A stretch of 41,634 nt of DNA from a virus. Every line of letters starts with the position of its first letter. Position 1 is the first letter of the stretch. Location of the stretch: the IMG/VR virus record IMGVR_UViG_3300031673_000158, positions 1-41,634 of that record; one strand, written 5' to 3'. The notes beneath the pieces were generated by a model that saw nothing but the letters and a program-made list of their open reading frames with translations, was not told the DNA's origin and made no database searches. Made by a program: the position numbers and the translations under genes. This document shows positions 6,874 through 13,738 of the stretch, piece by piece.

Positions 6874-7212
6874 TTAATTTATGGGAACCAGTAATTTAAG
6901 TGCCTTTTCAAGAGTCACTTGCCGGTAGAAAGAATCCGGGCGAAAAACCGTAAGGTAGTTCACTGAACTCACTTCGGTTGGATGGCATAATTCTTCCGCA
7001 GAGGTATCCTTTATTTGTACTCTTCCAAGAGCACCGTGCTCCATTTCTTCCTCAGCTATCCGATCTGCGAGCCAGGCAATCAAATGTACTCTGTTCTCCC
7101 GAGTGATCACCTCGGTAATACAATACAAACGGTAGTCCGGTGCTCCCACTCGAATAGCTTTAGGGGTATGGATAAAAAGTGTTCCAGCATATTTTTGTGG
7201 ATCAATTACCAT
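6874..7212 (-). CDS. Hypothetical protein (112 aa)
   Basis: Starts MVIDPQKYAGTLFIHTPKAI and continues with alternating beta/alpha predicted segments, e.g. YRLYCITEVITRENRVHLIA. No motif recognised, no signal peptide. The start overlaps the end of the upstream Cys-rich gene region and the gene ends just before promoter copy 4. Probably co-transcribed from promoter copy 5. Confidence 0.6.
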   Translation of the reverse strand: MVIDPQKYAGTLFIHTPKAIRVGAPDYRLYCITEVITRENRVHLIAWLADRIAEEEMEHGALGRVQIKDTSAEELCHPTEVSSVNYLTVFRPDSFYRQVTLEKALKLLVPIN

Positions 7213-7219
7213 CTCTACC

Positions 7220-7459
7220 TCAACTATGATTATTCTTAGCCAATAAAGGACAAGGCTTCAATCCTTCAAGAACTGGAAATTTTGGGGTTCCCTTTCCAGA
7301 ATCTGTAGATGCCCTCACAACGGATCTAGAAACTCGTATACACCGGGTACCCTTATTTGCGAAATTGTAACAATTCCAAGGGTACTTACCTCCATAGTAA
7401 TGTTGATGTTCACAACTGATGCATTCTTTTTTTGGCGTAATAAAAGGTACTTGGCACAT
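7220..7459 (-). CDS. Cys-rich hypothetical protein (79 aa)
   Basis: Start chosen at ATG 7459 after GAAGGAAATTAAA; a longer frame begins with TTG. N-terminus MCQVPFITPKKECISCEHQH carries CxxC and His, followed by WNCYNFANKGTRCIRV, so one zinc ion could be bound by C-x2-C, H and the later cysteines. Function unknown. First gene behind promoter copy 5. Confidence 0.6.
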   Translation of the reverse strand: MCQVPFITPKKECISCEHQHYYGGKYPWNCYNFANKGTRCIRVSRSVVRASTDSGKGTPKFPVLEGLKPCPLLAKNNHS

Positions 7460-7482
7460 TTTAATTTCCTTCAAATGGTTAT

Positions 7483-7527
7483 TGTTCCTTATACTTAAAT
7501 TATAACGTACTTTAATGAGAATACAAA
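7483..7527 (-). promoter_or_regulatory. Phage promoter element, copy 5
   Basis: TTTGTAT at 7527-7521, TATAAT at 7504-7499, 16-nt spacer, then TTTAAGTATAAGGAAC. Nearly identical to copy 4, including the spacer and upstream AAT-rich bases. Confidence 0.85.
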
Positions 7528-7544
7528 TGAAAAATTAAAATTTA

Positions 7545-7694
7545 TTAGTAATAAACAATAAATGTTGGTTTCTTAACTTTTTTTGCTTTGTCTATTGTAT
7601 CCTGTGTTCCATGGGATTCACCATTCCAAAAAGCCAGTACCATATCACAAGCGTCTACTATTTGTTGATTGCGAATAAATCCATAGGAATATCC
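7545..7694 (-). pseudogene. C-terminal remnant of a DUF2493/SLOG-type protein
   Basis: An open frame of 49 codons without a start reads GYSYGFIRNQQIVDACDMVL then AFWNGESHGTQDTIDKAKKV. This matches the second half of DUF2493 (SLOG-like nucleotide-binding) proteins, where RNxxMVDxADxLxAFWDGxSxGTxxTID is characteristic. The N-terminal beta strand and glycine loop are gone and a TAA precedes the fragment. It is a decayed gene. Confidence 0.55.
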
Positions 7695-7709
7695 TTAATT
7701 GTCTTTTAT

Positions 7710-7952
7710 TTACACACTTTTATGCAATTCAAGTAAAAGAATAGGAACCTTAATCATATGGACACTCCCGCCGTGATGCCGACCTAGAAAAGAATTTTCA
7801 ACAGTTTCTAGACCATGTGTAATACCTACAATTCGTAATCTTTTTCCACTTTCAGATACCACGGAGTCTCCTACCATTGGTCGACAACAAACCTCTTCTG
7901 GCCAGTGTTCCTGTTTGTAATTATCTAAATTGGTTCTACATCTGACTTTCAT
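7710..7952 (-). CDS. Hypothetical protein (80 aa)
   Basis: ATG at 7952 is preceded by AAGGAGATTAAT, so the long frame up to 8015 is not used. The protein starts MKVRCRTNLDNYKQEHWPEE and contains VGDSVVSESGKRLRIVGITH, a small beta-barrel-like block, followed by HHGGSVHMIKVPILLLELHK. This is a recurrent type of short phage protein of unknown function. Confidence 0.65.
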   Translation of the reverse strand: MKVRCRTNLDNYKQEHWPEEVCCRPMVGDSVVSESGKRLRIVGITHGLETVENSFLGRHHGGSVHMIKVPILLLELHKSV

Positions 7953-7962
7953 ATTAATCTCC

Positions 7963-8229
7963 TTATGAATTAGGTAGAATTTCATCTGGAAAGGCACTTG
8001 GAAAAATCCAGACATAATAAATTTTGGGTGTTTTACTAAAAAATGCTTTTAGAAAGCAATCTAAACCCCTAAATCCTTGTTTAAGGATGGCAGGATGTAT
8101 ATTAACCTGTTCCCAGAACGACATTGGGGGTAAATCAAATGGGTTCTTGATCTCAATTGCATCCGGCGACTGTCGAATTATATCAATCCAGATAGCATCT
8201 TTCTTTGTTTGGTTGTGTTTGAATATCAT
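7963..8229 (-). CDS. Hypothetical protein (88 aa)
   Basis: ATG at 8229 behind AAGGAAG gives MIFKHNQTKKDAIWIDIIRQ; the start overlaps the stop of the 163-aa gene (TTATGA), indicating coupling. A proline/tryptophan-rich middle and an aromatic C-terminal half (IYYVWIFPSAFPDEIL). No recognisable family. Confidence 0.6.
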   Translation of the reverse strand: MIFKHNQTKKDAIWIDIIRQSPDAIEIKNPFDLPPMSFWEQVNIHPAILKQGFRGLDCFLKAFFSKTPKIYYVWIFPSAFPDEILPNS

Positions 8230-8717
8230 AAATCTTCCTTTTTGATATAAAGTTCTTGACTTAAGGCTTTCTCCCAACAAGTTTCGCAGGAACACCACCG
8301 GTATAGGAGGTTATCCCTTCCATTTACAGCAAATTCAATTATCACGGAATTGCTATTTCGGCCGGGAGTTTCCAACATATCCAAAAGAATAGGATTTGGA
8401 CCCTCCCACATATCCATCTCACCGGGGTGTTCTGTCAACTGCCCAATGCCATACATTAATTCTCGTGGCAATTTTTCTTTTTCAACAACAGGGCGGAGAG
8501 AAGTAGGAATATAAGTATCCCGAAGCTCAAGTTTTTCTAAACCTGCCTCTTTATGAAAATCCGGATCTTCTTTATCTGGGTCTTCTATGGGAACCCACCA
8601 CTGTTTTAAAAATACTGCTGGACCCAAAACTTTAAAAATTGTTCCAAACCTGTACCAACCTGGTTTGATTGCAGCAGTATCTCCTGCTTTCCAATCTATT
8701 CTTGATTTTTCTTCCAT
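8226..8717 (-). CDS. Hypothetical protein (163 aa)
   Basis: Starts MEEKSRIDWKAGDTAAIKPG. The first 45 residues (W-x-AGD-x-A-x-I...FGTIFKVLGPAVFL) have the look of a small SH3/KOW-like beta barrel. The C-terminal part contains RWCSCETCWEKAL with C-x-C-x2-C, a possible metal site. Function unknown. Confidence 0.6.
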   Translation of the reverse strand: MEEKSRIDWKAGDTAAIKPGWYRFGTIFKVLGPAVFLKQWWVPIEDPDKEDPDFHKEAGLEKLELRDTYIPTSLRPVVEKEKLPRELMYGIGQLTEHPGEMDMWEGPNPILLDMLETPGRNSNSVIIEFAVNGRDNLLYRWCSCETCWEKALSQELYIKKEDL

Positions 8718-8724
8718 ATCATCC

Positions 8725-9087
8725 TCACAGTATAAGGTTGCTTTGATTTAATGAACCACCATTTGGCTCAGGTCTTTTTATAATTTGTGTAACAAAGTAC
8801 TCATCTTCACCCACACCCTCGGGACCTTCTATTTTTATACCTTCCCAGGTGAGTTTGTAAAGAGCCTCTGATACAGTACAGTTTACCAAAATCTGCTCAC
8901 CCGCGACAAAGAGTGCTGCAGCAGGCTTTCCTATGGGACCACCAGTAGGACCAGCCACATCACTGGGTATTGCCGCTGGTACTACGGAATACACCGATTC
9001 TGCTTGTAAAATTCTGGGTGTGCTGGCCATTTTCAACTGGCCCCCTTCTTCACTTAGCATAACTTGCGTAAATTCTACCCATCTCAT
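8725..9087 (-). CDS. Hypothetical protein (120 aa)
   Basis: Starts MRWVEFTQVMLSEEGGQLKM behind a GAAAGGAAAGCAAA site. A Gly/Pro-rich middle (SDVAGPTGGPIGKPAAALF) separates two beta-rich halves. No signal peptide, membrane helix or catalytic motif. Seven nt separate it from the next gene, so the two are probably co-translated. Confidence 0.6.
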   Translation of the reverse strand: MRWVEFTQVMLSEEGGQLKMASTPRILQAESVYSVVPAAIPSDVAGPTGGPIGKPAAALFVAGEQILVNCTVSEALYKLTWEGIKIEGPEGVGEDEYFVTQIIKRPEPNGGSLNQSNLIL

Positions 9088-9103
9088 TTTGCTTTCCTTT
9101 CAA

Positions 9104-9202
9104 TTACCTAGTAAGTAAGTATAGGGCTATTAATCCTATTATTCCTACGACCATTAATATTATTCCTACAGTTATTTCTCTCCTGTTTTCTTTCTTGGTC
9201 AT
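9104..9202 (-). CDS. Small membrane peptide (32 aa)
   Basis: ATG at 9202 follows GAAAGGAAAGTA. Product: MTKKENRREITVGIILMVVG then IIGLIALYLLTR, a basic N-terminus and one transmembrane helix (positive-inside orientation). Lies between rtcB and the 120-aa gene. Confidence 0.55.
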   Translation of the reverse strand: MTKKENRREITVGIILMVVGIIGLIALYLLTR

Positions 9203-9242
9203 TACTTTCCTTTCAATTTTTAATTTAATCTTAATGTTATTT

Positions 9243-10556
9243 CTATCCTTTCACCACGGCCAATGGTTCGAGTTCCACCACAATGTCAACCAGATCCGCC
9301 TGAAGCTCCATCACTCTTTGAATATCCTTATACGCTCCAGGAGCTTCATCAAGGCTATCTTTGCCTCGAACTGAATGTATGATTCCTTTGGCGTCTAATT
9401 TATCTTGTTCATCTTTAAGGGATAAAGTCTCCTTTGCTTTCGTTCGACTCATCAATCTTCCAGCACCATGAGAACAAGAATGGAAACTTTCAGGATTCCC
9501 CTTGCCCCGAACGATATAGCTTTTTGAACCCTGACTGCCGGGAATGATTCCTATTGTTCCCTCTCTTGCTAAAGTTGCTCCCTTTCTGTGTACCATCACA
9601 TTTTCACCAAAATGATTTTCAAGAGTAGCGTAGTTGTGTGCTATATTAATTGCTGAGTTCAATCCTCCTTCAATATTTATGGCTTCTCGGGGTATTCCGG
9701 GCATCCAATCAACCACTTCCACAAAGCACTCAAGTATTCTTTGCATCATCACATTTCGGTTACGCAAAGCAAAAGCAACACAATACTCCATTTCAGCCAA
9801 ATAGGCAATGCCTTCATTAGAATCCAAAGGTAAGAACGCCAGTTCACTTTTTGGCGGAATTGCTGTGAACCATTTTTTATTGAGTTCTTTGGCCACCTCA
9901 TTATAATGATGAGCCACTTTGAAACCTAGATTTCTACTACCTGAATGTAACATAATCCAAATATGTCCATCAGAACCTTTTTGGATCTCCACGAAATGGT
10001 TCCCTCCGCCTAAAGTTCCCAACTGGGTAAGTGCATTGTGGTACTCATTGTATACTACAGAAACAGGAAACACCTCATCCGGTAGTATGTCTAAATTGGG
10101 CATCAGACCTCTATGCTGTGGTTTCTTATGGTGCTTGAATCCAGTAGGCACTGCTTGACGAATTTTTGATAGAATTTTCTTTAACTGCTCTGCTGTAATA
10201 CTGGTCAAGGGAGTTCTGATTGCCATCATCCCACACCCAATATCCACACCCACAGCATTTGGAATGACTACCTTTTTAGTGGCTATAACACCACCAATGG
10301 GCATCCCATAACCACAATGAGCGTCCGGCATTAAACATACCCACTTATATGCAAAGGGAAGGTTGGCCAAATTCTTAGCTTGTTCTAACGTCTTCTCATC
10401 AATTTCATCAAGCCAGGCTTTGATTGGAAGTGCTTCGGTATTGATTACCAGGCATTCCAAATCTTCTTTTGTTTGCTCACGGCTTACCGATTCATCAGAA
10501 AATAATCGCGTAGCAGCATCAACAGCTTCATCAAATAATTGTTCATGGTCAGTCAT
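9243..10556 (-). CDS. rtcB: RNA 3'-phosphate/5'-OH ligase RtcB with captured N-terminus (437 aa)
   Basis: GTP- and Mn-dependent ligase that joins 2',3'-cyclic phosphate or 3'-phosphate RNA ends to 5'-OH ends. Motifs: GVDIGCGM (103-110, metal Cys108), GGGNHFVE (183-190), HSGSRN (204-209), VHRKGAT (322-328), PGSQGSKSY (339-347) and SHGAGR (362-367), whose His is guanylylated. Residues 1-36 (MTDHEQLFDEAVDAATRLFS onward) are not RtcB: they are encoded by DNA repeated at 15420-15543, and true RtcB sequence starts near VINTEALPIKAW. ATG at 10556 has AAAGGAA. A likely role is reversal of tRNA cleavage by host anticodon nucleases. Confidence 0.93.
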   Translation of the reverse strand: MTDHEQLFDEAVDAATRLFSDESVSREQTKEDLECLVINTEALPIKAWLDEIDEKTLEQAKNLANLPFAYKWVCLMPDAHCGYGMPIGGVIATKKVVIPNAVGVDIGCGMMAIRTPLTSITAEQLKKILSKIRQAVPTGFKHHKKPQHRGLMPNLDILPDEVFPVSVVYNEYHNALTQLGTLGGGNHFVEIQKGSDGHIWIMLHSGSRNLGFKVAHHYNEVAKELNKKWFTAIPPKSELAFLPLDSNEGIAYLAEMEYCVAFALRNRNVMMQRILECFVEVVDWMPGIPREAINIEGGLNSAINIAHNYATLENHFGENVMVHRKGATLAREGTIGIIPGSQGSKSYIVRGKGNPESFHSCSHGAGRLMSRTKAKETLSLKDEQDKLDAKGIIHSVRGKDSLDEAPGAYKDIQRVMELQADLVDIVVELEPLAVVKG

Positions 10557-10573
10557 GTTCGTTCCTTTCAAAC
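10450..10573. repeat. 124-bp dispersed direct repeat, copy A
   Basis: Matches 15420-15543 with only 3 mismatches by eye. It carries the ribosome binding site, start codon and first 36 codons of the fused rtcB. The near-identity means the copy is recent or kept alike by recombination. An extension (10558-10595) also matches 15332-15367 with a 1-nt indel. Confidence 0.9.
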
Positions 10574-10702
10574 ACCGGCAGGAGCGGGCAGGATTCTAAC
10601 CTGCTGGTCAATCTTCTCCGACATCTGCGGATTATATACCGCCTCTGTGTATTTGACCTTCCAAGCTGTAGCGTTTCACACACGCCGCCGCCCCGCCGAT
10701 TA
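10566..10702 (-). other. GC-rich, tRNA-like foldable element upstream of rtcB
   Basis: Reading leftward, GGGGCGG (10694-10688) can pair with CCGCTCC (10587-10581). Inside are GCGT/ACGC, a GGTCAA/TTGACC stem (10658-10653 with 10611-10606) enclosing GCGG/CCGC, and GCAGG-TTAGAAT-CCTGC (10604-10588), which looks like a T arm with C56 changed. It is too long and lacks a normal anticodon arm for a tRNA. A GTG frame with an upstream GGAG also runs through it (53 codons, Arg-rich), so coding cannot be excluded. Confidence 0.4.
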
Positions 10703-10730
10703 TTCACTTGTTAATCTCCATACTTTTTAA

Positions 10731-10808
10731 CTAAATAAAATAATGTGCTATAAAACAGTACAATAACAAAAACAAAAGCAAACAAAATCCTAACTGTAAA
10801 TTATTCAA
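10731..10808 (-). CDS. Possible small membrane peptide with TTG start (25 aa)
   Basis: TTG at 10808 follows AGGAATAAAAG; product MNNLQLGFCLLLFLLLYCFI plus AHYFI is one hydrophobic helix. Evidence is only a ribosome binding site and composition. It lies between hairpin element E2 and the tRNA-like element. Confidence 0.3.
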   Translation of the reverse strand: MNNLQLGFCLLLFLLLYCFIAHYFI

Positions 10809-10834
10809 CTTTTATTCCTATCATAAAAATCACC

Positions 10835-10883
10835 GAGGCGACAGGAATATCTACCTTCTACCATTTGTGCATCCTGCCGCCCC
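10835..10883 (-). other. GC-rich hairpin element E2
   Basis: GGGGCGGCAGGA (10883-10872) pairs with TCCTGTCGCCTC (10846-10835) as a 12-bp stem on minus-strand RNA; the two plus-strand A-C mismatches become G-U pairs, which favours function as leftward RNA. The loop is 25 nt. The AGGA in the stem is a plausible ribosome binding site for a 19-codon ATG frame that starts in the loop. Confidence 0.45.
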
Positions 10884-10903
10884 CCGACGGATAAGAGGGA
10901 GGA

Positions 10904-10987
10904 TTATGTCAATTGTTTCTTCAAATTCAAGTAAGACTCGTAAGAGAGTTCAATGGTTTTATCGTCAATGACGATAGTGTACTTGGC
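10904..10987 (-). pseudogene. Startless gene fragment (27 codons)
   Basis: The frame reads AKYTIVIDDKTIELSYESYL then NLKKQLT and stops at 10904. It resembles small phage proteins of the type KYTVxIDxKxIELSEES, but a TAA stands directly before it and there is no usable start, although GGAG is correctly placed upstream. A one-base indel near the start would explain it. Confidence 0.4.
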
Positions 10988-11002
10988 TTACCCACTCCAA
11001 TA

Positions 11003-11314
11003 TCAATCTTTAAAATATCGGATATTAACAATATTCTCCTTTGAGATATCTTCCTGGGAGACGGTGAAAGAATCATTACCACAGTTCGCGGTATTGAGAT
11101 TTCTTTTCTTCGCCGAACCCTTGAGCCATTGGATGATAAGTGAAGATGGACGATCTTCTACAACTACCACCCTATCATAAACAGCTCGCGTTGTTGTAAT
11201 ACTGGCAAACTTTTTCCCGGCTATCAACATTCTTTTTTCCCAGTTAATGGCAAAATTTATACCATTATTTGCCTTCGGCTTTGACCTTGACTTTGACTTT
11301 TCTTTTACGATCAT
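11003..11314 (-). CDS. Hypothetical basic protein (103 aa)
   Basis: ATG at 11314 behind AAGGGGAACAA. N-terminus is strongly basic (MIVKEKSKSRSKPKANNGIN), followed by a mixed alpha/beta body (RAVYDRVVVVEDRPSSLIIQ). Might bind nucleic acid through the tail; no family recognised. Confidence 0.6.
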   Translation of the reverse strand: MIVKEKSKSRSKPKANNGINFAINWEKRMLIAGKKFASITTTRAVYDRVVVVEDRPSSLIIQWLKGSAKKRNLNTANCGNDSFTVSQEDISKENIVNIRYFKD

Positions 11315-11349
11315 TTGTTCCCCTTATTAAATAGTGTTATTCAGTCCAA

Positions 11350-11571
11350 TTATATAACAATCCACCCCTTATTTGCCATGTAGGCTACGAGTAAAAAGAA
11401 ACCCACAACTACTGCAATTTGAAATACTGCTCCTGCAAGCCAGATTGCCACCCCAACAAGAGCTTTAATACAATGTCCTAGCAATGCTCCGAAGAAGAGA
11501 ATAACCAAACCTAATGAAGGAATTACCAGTGTAAGAACTGCCCACTTTAATATCTTGAATAGTATGTTCAT
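11350..11571 (-). CDS. Membrane protein with two hydrophobic helices (73 aa)
   Basis: ATG at 11571 after AAGGAGAAAAGAA; the longer frame is not needed. Product MNILFKILKWAVLTLVIPSL continues with FFGALLGHCIKALVGVAIWL and a further hydrophobic stretch (VFQIAVVVGFFLLVAYMA), so two to three transmembrane helices. Unknown role; size and composition are compatible with a holin-like or exclusion protein, but nothing specific supports that. Confidence 0.6.
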   Translation of the reverse strand: MNILFKILKWAVLTLVIPSLGLVILFFGALLGHCIKALVGVAIWLAGAVFQIAVVVGFFLLVAYMANKGWIVI

Positions 11572-11582
11572 TTCTTTTCTCC

Positions 11583-11711
11583 TTAAGCTAAAATTGATAA
11601 CCTTAACCAATGGTACTTTTCTGGCTTTGGGGTGTATATATCAAATTTCTTCTGCTTTTTGATCCTATCCACCACTCTTGTCACATTAACTTGTACTATT
11701 TCTTTCGCCAT
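11583..11711 (-). CDS. Small basic protein (42 aa)
   Basis: ATG at 11711 follows GAAGGTGAA. Product MAKEIVQVNVTRVVDRIKKQ then KKFDIYTPKPEKYHWLRL. First gene behind promoter copy 6 and 12 nt before the membrane protein gene. Unknown function. Confidence 0.55.
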   Translation of the reverse strand: MAKEIVQVNVTRVVDRIKKQKKFDIYTPKPEKYHWLRLSILA

Positions 11712-11743
11712 TTCACCTTCTTTATCAACCTCGAATTAAATAG

Positions 11744-11788
11744 TATTCCTTATATTTAAATTATAATATATTCTAGGTAGAATACAAA
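11744..11788 (-). promoter_or_regulatory. Phage promoter element, copy 6
   Basis: TTTGTAT at 11788-11782, TATAAT at 11765-11760, 16-nt spacer, then TTTAAATATAAGGAAT. It starts immediately after the sigma-like gene and drives the leftward unit that ends with rtcB. Confidence 0.85.
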
Positions 11789-11800
11789 TGAAATTCAAAA

Positions 11801-12310
11801 TTATTTTAATATTTTGTCGTGTATACTGCCTCGTAATTCTCGCTCCCTTTCGCAGGATATATTTAGAGCCTCTCTTGTAAGTTTTCTCCTGAATTTGACC
11901 GGGCTACCTATAAACGAAAGTACCATCTTAACATATTCAAGTTCATCCGGTGTAAAATCCTGCAGAATGTATCTCATAGCCACTATATCAAAGGCACTAT
12001 GAGAGAATTTGGCAGCGCTATACTGAGCATGTGTTGCCGGCGTGATTTCAATACCACGAGTGATTTCATTCCTCCGATAAGATTGGGAGACAATACCCCC
12101 AAAATGCTGTCTAAGAATCCTTATAAAGAATGTCTTAAAACTACACCCCTTCTTTGGGTCAAACATATCTCTTTTTACCACCATAAACATTTTCCTTCCT
12201 TCCTGGATGAAATCATCAAGCTCATATCCGGAAGGCTTTCGTATTTTTTTCAAGGCAACGTAGGCATGTTCTTCAATCAATTTGGTGTATGTCTCTACTG
12301 TTTCACTCAT
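11801..12310 (-). CDS. Sigma-factor-like protein (169 aa)
   Basis: Residues 15-70 (AYVALKKI...YELDDFIQEGRKMFMVVKRD, then FDPKKGCSFKTFFIRILRQH) fit sigma-70 region 2: a DDxxQEG block and the 'FDPxxGxxFxTFxxxxxR' pattern that contacts the -10 element. The C-terminal 50 residues (FTPDELEYVKMVL...LTREALNISCERERELRGSI) can form a region 4-like helix-turn-helix. It lacks a primary sigma region 1 and is ECF/SigH-sized. It is the best candidate to direct host polymerase to the 15 repeated promoter elements. Likely transcribed from promoter copy 7 or the host-type promoter at 15.86 kb. Confidence 0.6.
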   Translation of the reverse strand: MSETVETYTKLIEEHAYVALKKIRKPSGYELDDFIQEGRKMFMVVKRDMFDPKKGCSFKTFFIRILRQHFGGIVSQSYRRNEITRGIEITPATHAQYSAAKFSHSAFDIVAMRYILQDFTPDELEYVKMVLSFIGSPVKFRRKLTREALNISCERERELRGSIHDKILK

Positions 12311-12334
12311 GGTGTCTCCTAAATGAATGTTCCA

Positions 12335-12753
12335 TTATTTATAGTCTTTAATTAAAAATTCCACCACAACCACGCGTGGACTCTTGGATTTGATTTAAGT
12401 GTTAATCGCCGAGGGATAATGTACGCCCAAGCTTTTTTCAAGCTGCGAATGGGTTGAGCCAAGCACATGCACCCAGTCTTTAGTTTTCTGTCCGGTGGTG
12501 TCAAACCGGGTTGAATCAAACCATACTTATCCGCCCCGATATTCCAATCCTGGTATAATTCTTCCATGGTTTGGGGTACTTCCAATTCAAAGGGTCTCGG
12601 AGGTTCCATTTTTGGATCAAAGCTAATTTTGGTGTAATCCAAACCGCCATCAATGGCAATAGAACCACAGATACAACCTCGCATATCATGTGTGGCTCGA
12701 CTGAATACAGAAGTATTACATTTTGTACAGGTAATAACATATACAGTTGTCAT
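12335..12753 (-). pseudogene. Frameshifted DUF7695-like protein with extension
   Basis: The N-terminal 45 residues have TCTKCNTSVFSRATHDMRGC and CICGSIAIDGGLDYTK, a CxxC...CxCG zinc ribbon typical of phage DUF7695-like proteins. After PPDRK the annotated frame turns into unlikely sequence and ends at 12352. Adding one A to the A4 run at 12484-12487 restores TKDWVHVLGSTHSQLEKSLG and VHYPSAINT up to a TAA at 12395; beyond it the same frame reads IKSKSPRVVVVEFLIKDYK to 12335. So one indel and one nonsense codon, or two adjacent genes. Confidence 0.5.
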
Positions 12754-12766
12754 GGTTTAGTTCCTT

Positions 12767-13048
12767 TTATTTGTATTTGTTAGCTCGAATTTTAGCAAAC
12801 TCTGCCAATTGCTCCTCAGTGAGAGTAACAACACATATAGCATCAGTTATTTTTTCAACAATATCCATAGTCCCCATTACCTTGTATAGAGCCATGAAAT
12901 GAAAGCTCAAATCGTCCCGAACCTCAAAAAGAAAACGTCCTACACCGTCTGATCTCCAACAGCTGTCGTGGTAAGATATACACTCCCATTTTCCTTTTCC
13001 TTTTTGAAGATAAACTCCAACATAATTGGCCGGAGCATGGATCAACAT
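12767..13048 (-). CDS. Hypothetical protein (93 aa)
   Basis: ATG at 13048 overlaps the stop of the upstream gene (ATGTTGA), so translation is probably coupled. Starts MLIHAPANYVGVYLQKGKGK, with a Trp/Cys-containing middle and a helical acidic C-terminus ending RANKYK. No known motif. Confidence 0.6.
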   Translation of the reverse strand: MLIHAPANYVGVYLQKGKGKWECISYHDSCWRSDGVGRFLFEVRDDLSFHFMALYKVMGTMDIVEKITDAICVVTLTEEQLAEFAKIRANKYK

Positions 13049-13209
13049 TTGTACCAGCTTATTTTTACAAGGAAGTGTACCAACAAAGCTTTTCTACCGG
13101 CGGGTTCGCCATCAGATCCAACACACCCATTTTGCCATTTCCCGGCTTTGAGGAGAAAGGCTTCCTGAATGACATTACCAAGCATGTACAAAGCATTGAG
13201 ACTACTCAT
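13042..13209 (-). CDS. Hypothetical protein (55 aa)
   Basis: ATG at 13209 after AGGGAGAAAATC; the longer frame to 13257 overlaps other genes. MSSLNALYMLGNVIQEAFLL followed by KAGKWQNGCVGSDGEPAGRK. Its start overlaps the TGA of the restored upstream gene (ATGA) and its stop overlaps the next start. Unknown function. Confidence 0.55.
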   Translation of the reverse strand: MSSLNALYMLGNVIQEAFLLKAGKWQNGCVGSDGEPAGRKALLVHFLVKISWYKC

Positions 13210-13366
13210 GATTTTCTCCCTAGTAAGTCTGTCTCGCGTGAACTGTGGGGAAACCATACAGCCTCTGGAACATAATAGGAATGTTCCAACAGATGATAAC
13301 CCTCATACAAACGCAGGCATAGTTATTACAAATTTTACACTTTTTGTTCTTCTTTTTCTTTTCCAT
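13206..13366 (-). pseudogene. Frameshifted Cys-rich small protein
   Basis: ATG at 13366 (AGGAGAGAAA upstream) opens with five Lys and CKICNNYACVCM, a likely zinc knuckle. The original frame then ends at 13220 with unlikely sequence. The -1 frame from 13304 reads EGYHLLEHSYYVPEAVWFPH then SSRETDLLGRKS and its TGA overlaps the next ATG. One missing G before the AGGG would explain it. Confidence 0.5.
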
Positions 13367-13374
13367 TTTCTCTC

Positions 13375-13501
13375 CTAAAATTTAGTTTGGCAGTAGGTGA
13401 TAACTTGAACTACTAAATCAACAAACGCAAATGAGGCAGTTAACCAACCTATCTTTGAGACACTGACGCCTATAAGTATTCCGGCTATAACTTTTATCAT
13501 A
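13375..13501 (-). pseudogene. Frameshifted small membrane protein
   Basis: ATG at 13501 follows GGAGAATGTATT and opens MIKVIAGILIGVSVSKIGWL, then stops at 13418. Removing one A from the AAA at 13441-13443 (plus-strand T) gives TASFAFVDLVVQVITYCQTK, ending at 13375 just before the next ribosome binding site. The restored 41-residue protein has two hydrophobic helices. Confidence 0.45.
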
Positions 13502-13669
13502 ATACATTCTCCAATAATAAATCATAAATAAACTTAATATTCTCTGTACTGGTGTAACATCCATTTACTCCTAACATAGTGCAATATAAGCTGCGATAAA
13601 ACAAATCCATATTCTTCTGTCAAATGACCAGGAATAAAATCTTTCAGCCAGTGTTATTTTCTCATTCAT
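13498..13669 (-). pseudogene. Damaged small gene with competing frames
   Basis: AGGAG precedes two ATGs (13669 and 13665). The first gives a 32-aa frame (MNEKITLAERFYSWSFDRRI then WICFIAAYIALC) ending at 13571. The second gives MRK, an in-frame TAA (13656-13654), then HWLKDFIPGHLTEEYGFVLS and QLILHYVRSKWMLHQYREY to 13534. The third frame ends GCYTSTENIKFIYDLLLENV, with TGA overlapping the next ATG. Frame switching between protein-like segments suggests more than one lesion. Confidence 0.35.
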
Positions 13670-13685
13670 TTGTATCTCCTAACTA

Positions 13686-13731
13686 TTGTCTCTTATATTT
13701 AAAGTATAATATACTATAGAAGAAATACAAA
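13686..13731 (-). promoter_or_regulatory. Phage promoter element, copy 7
   Basis: TTTGTAT at 13731-13725, TATACT at 13708-13703, 16-nt spacer, then TTAAATATAAGAG. It drives the small-gene block leading to the sigma-like gene. Confidence 0.8.
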
Positions 13732-13738
13732 AAGAAAA

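Noticed and set aside
10581-10694. Canonical tRNA upstream of rtcB
   Set aside because: The acceptor-like and T-like arms fit, but there is no 17-nt anticodon arm, the T loop lacks C56, and the element is about 114 nt long.
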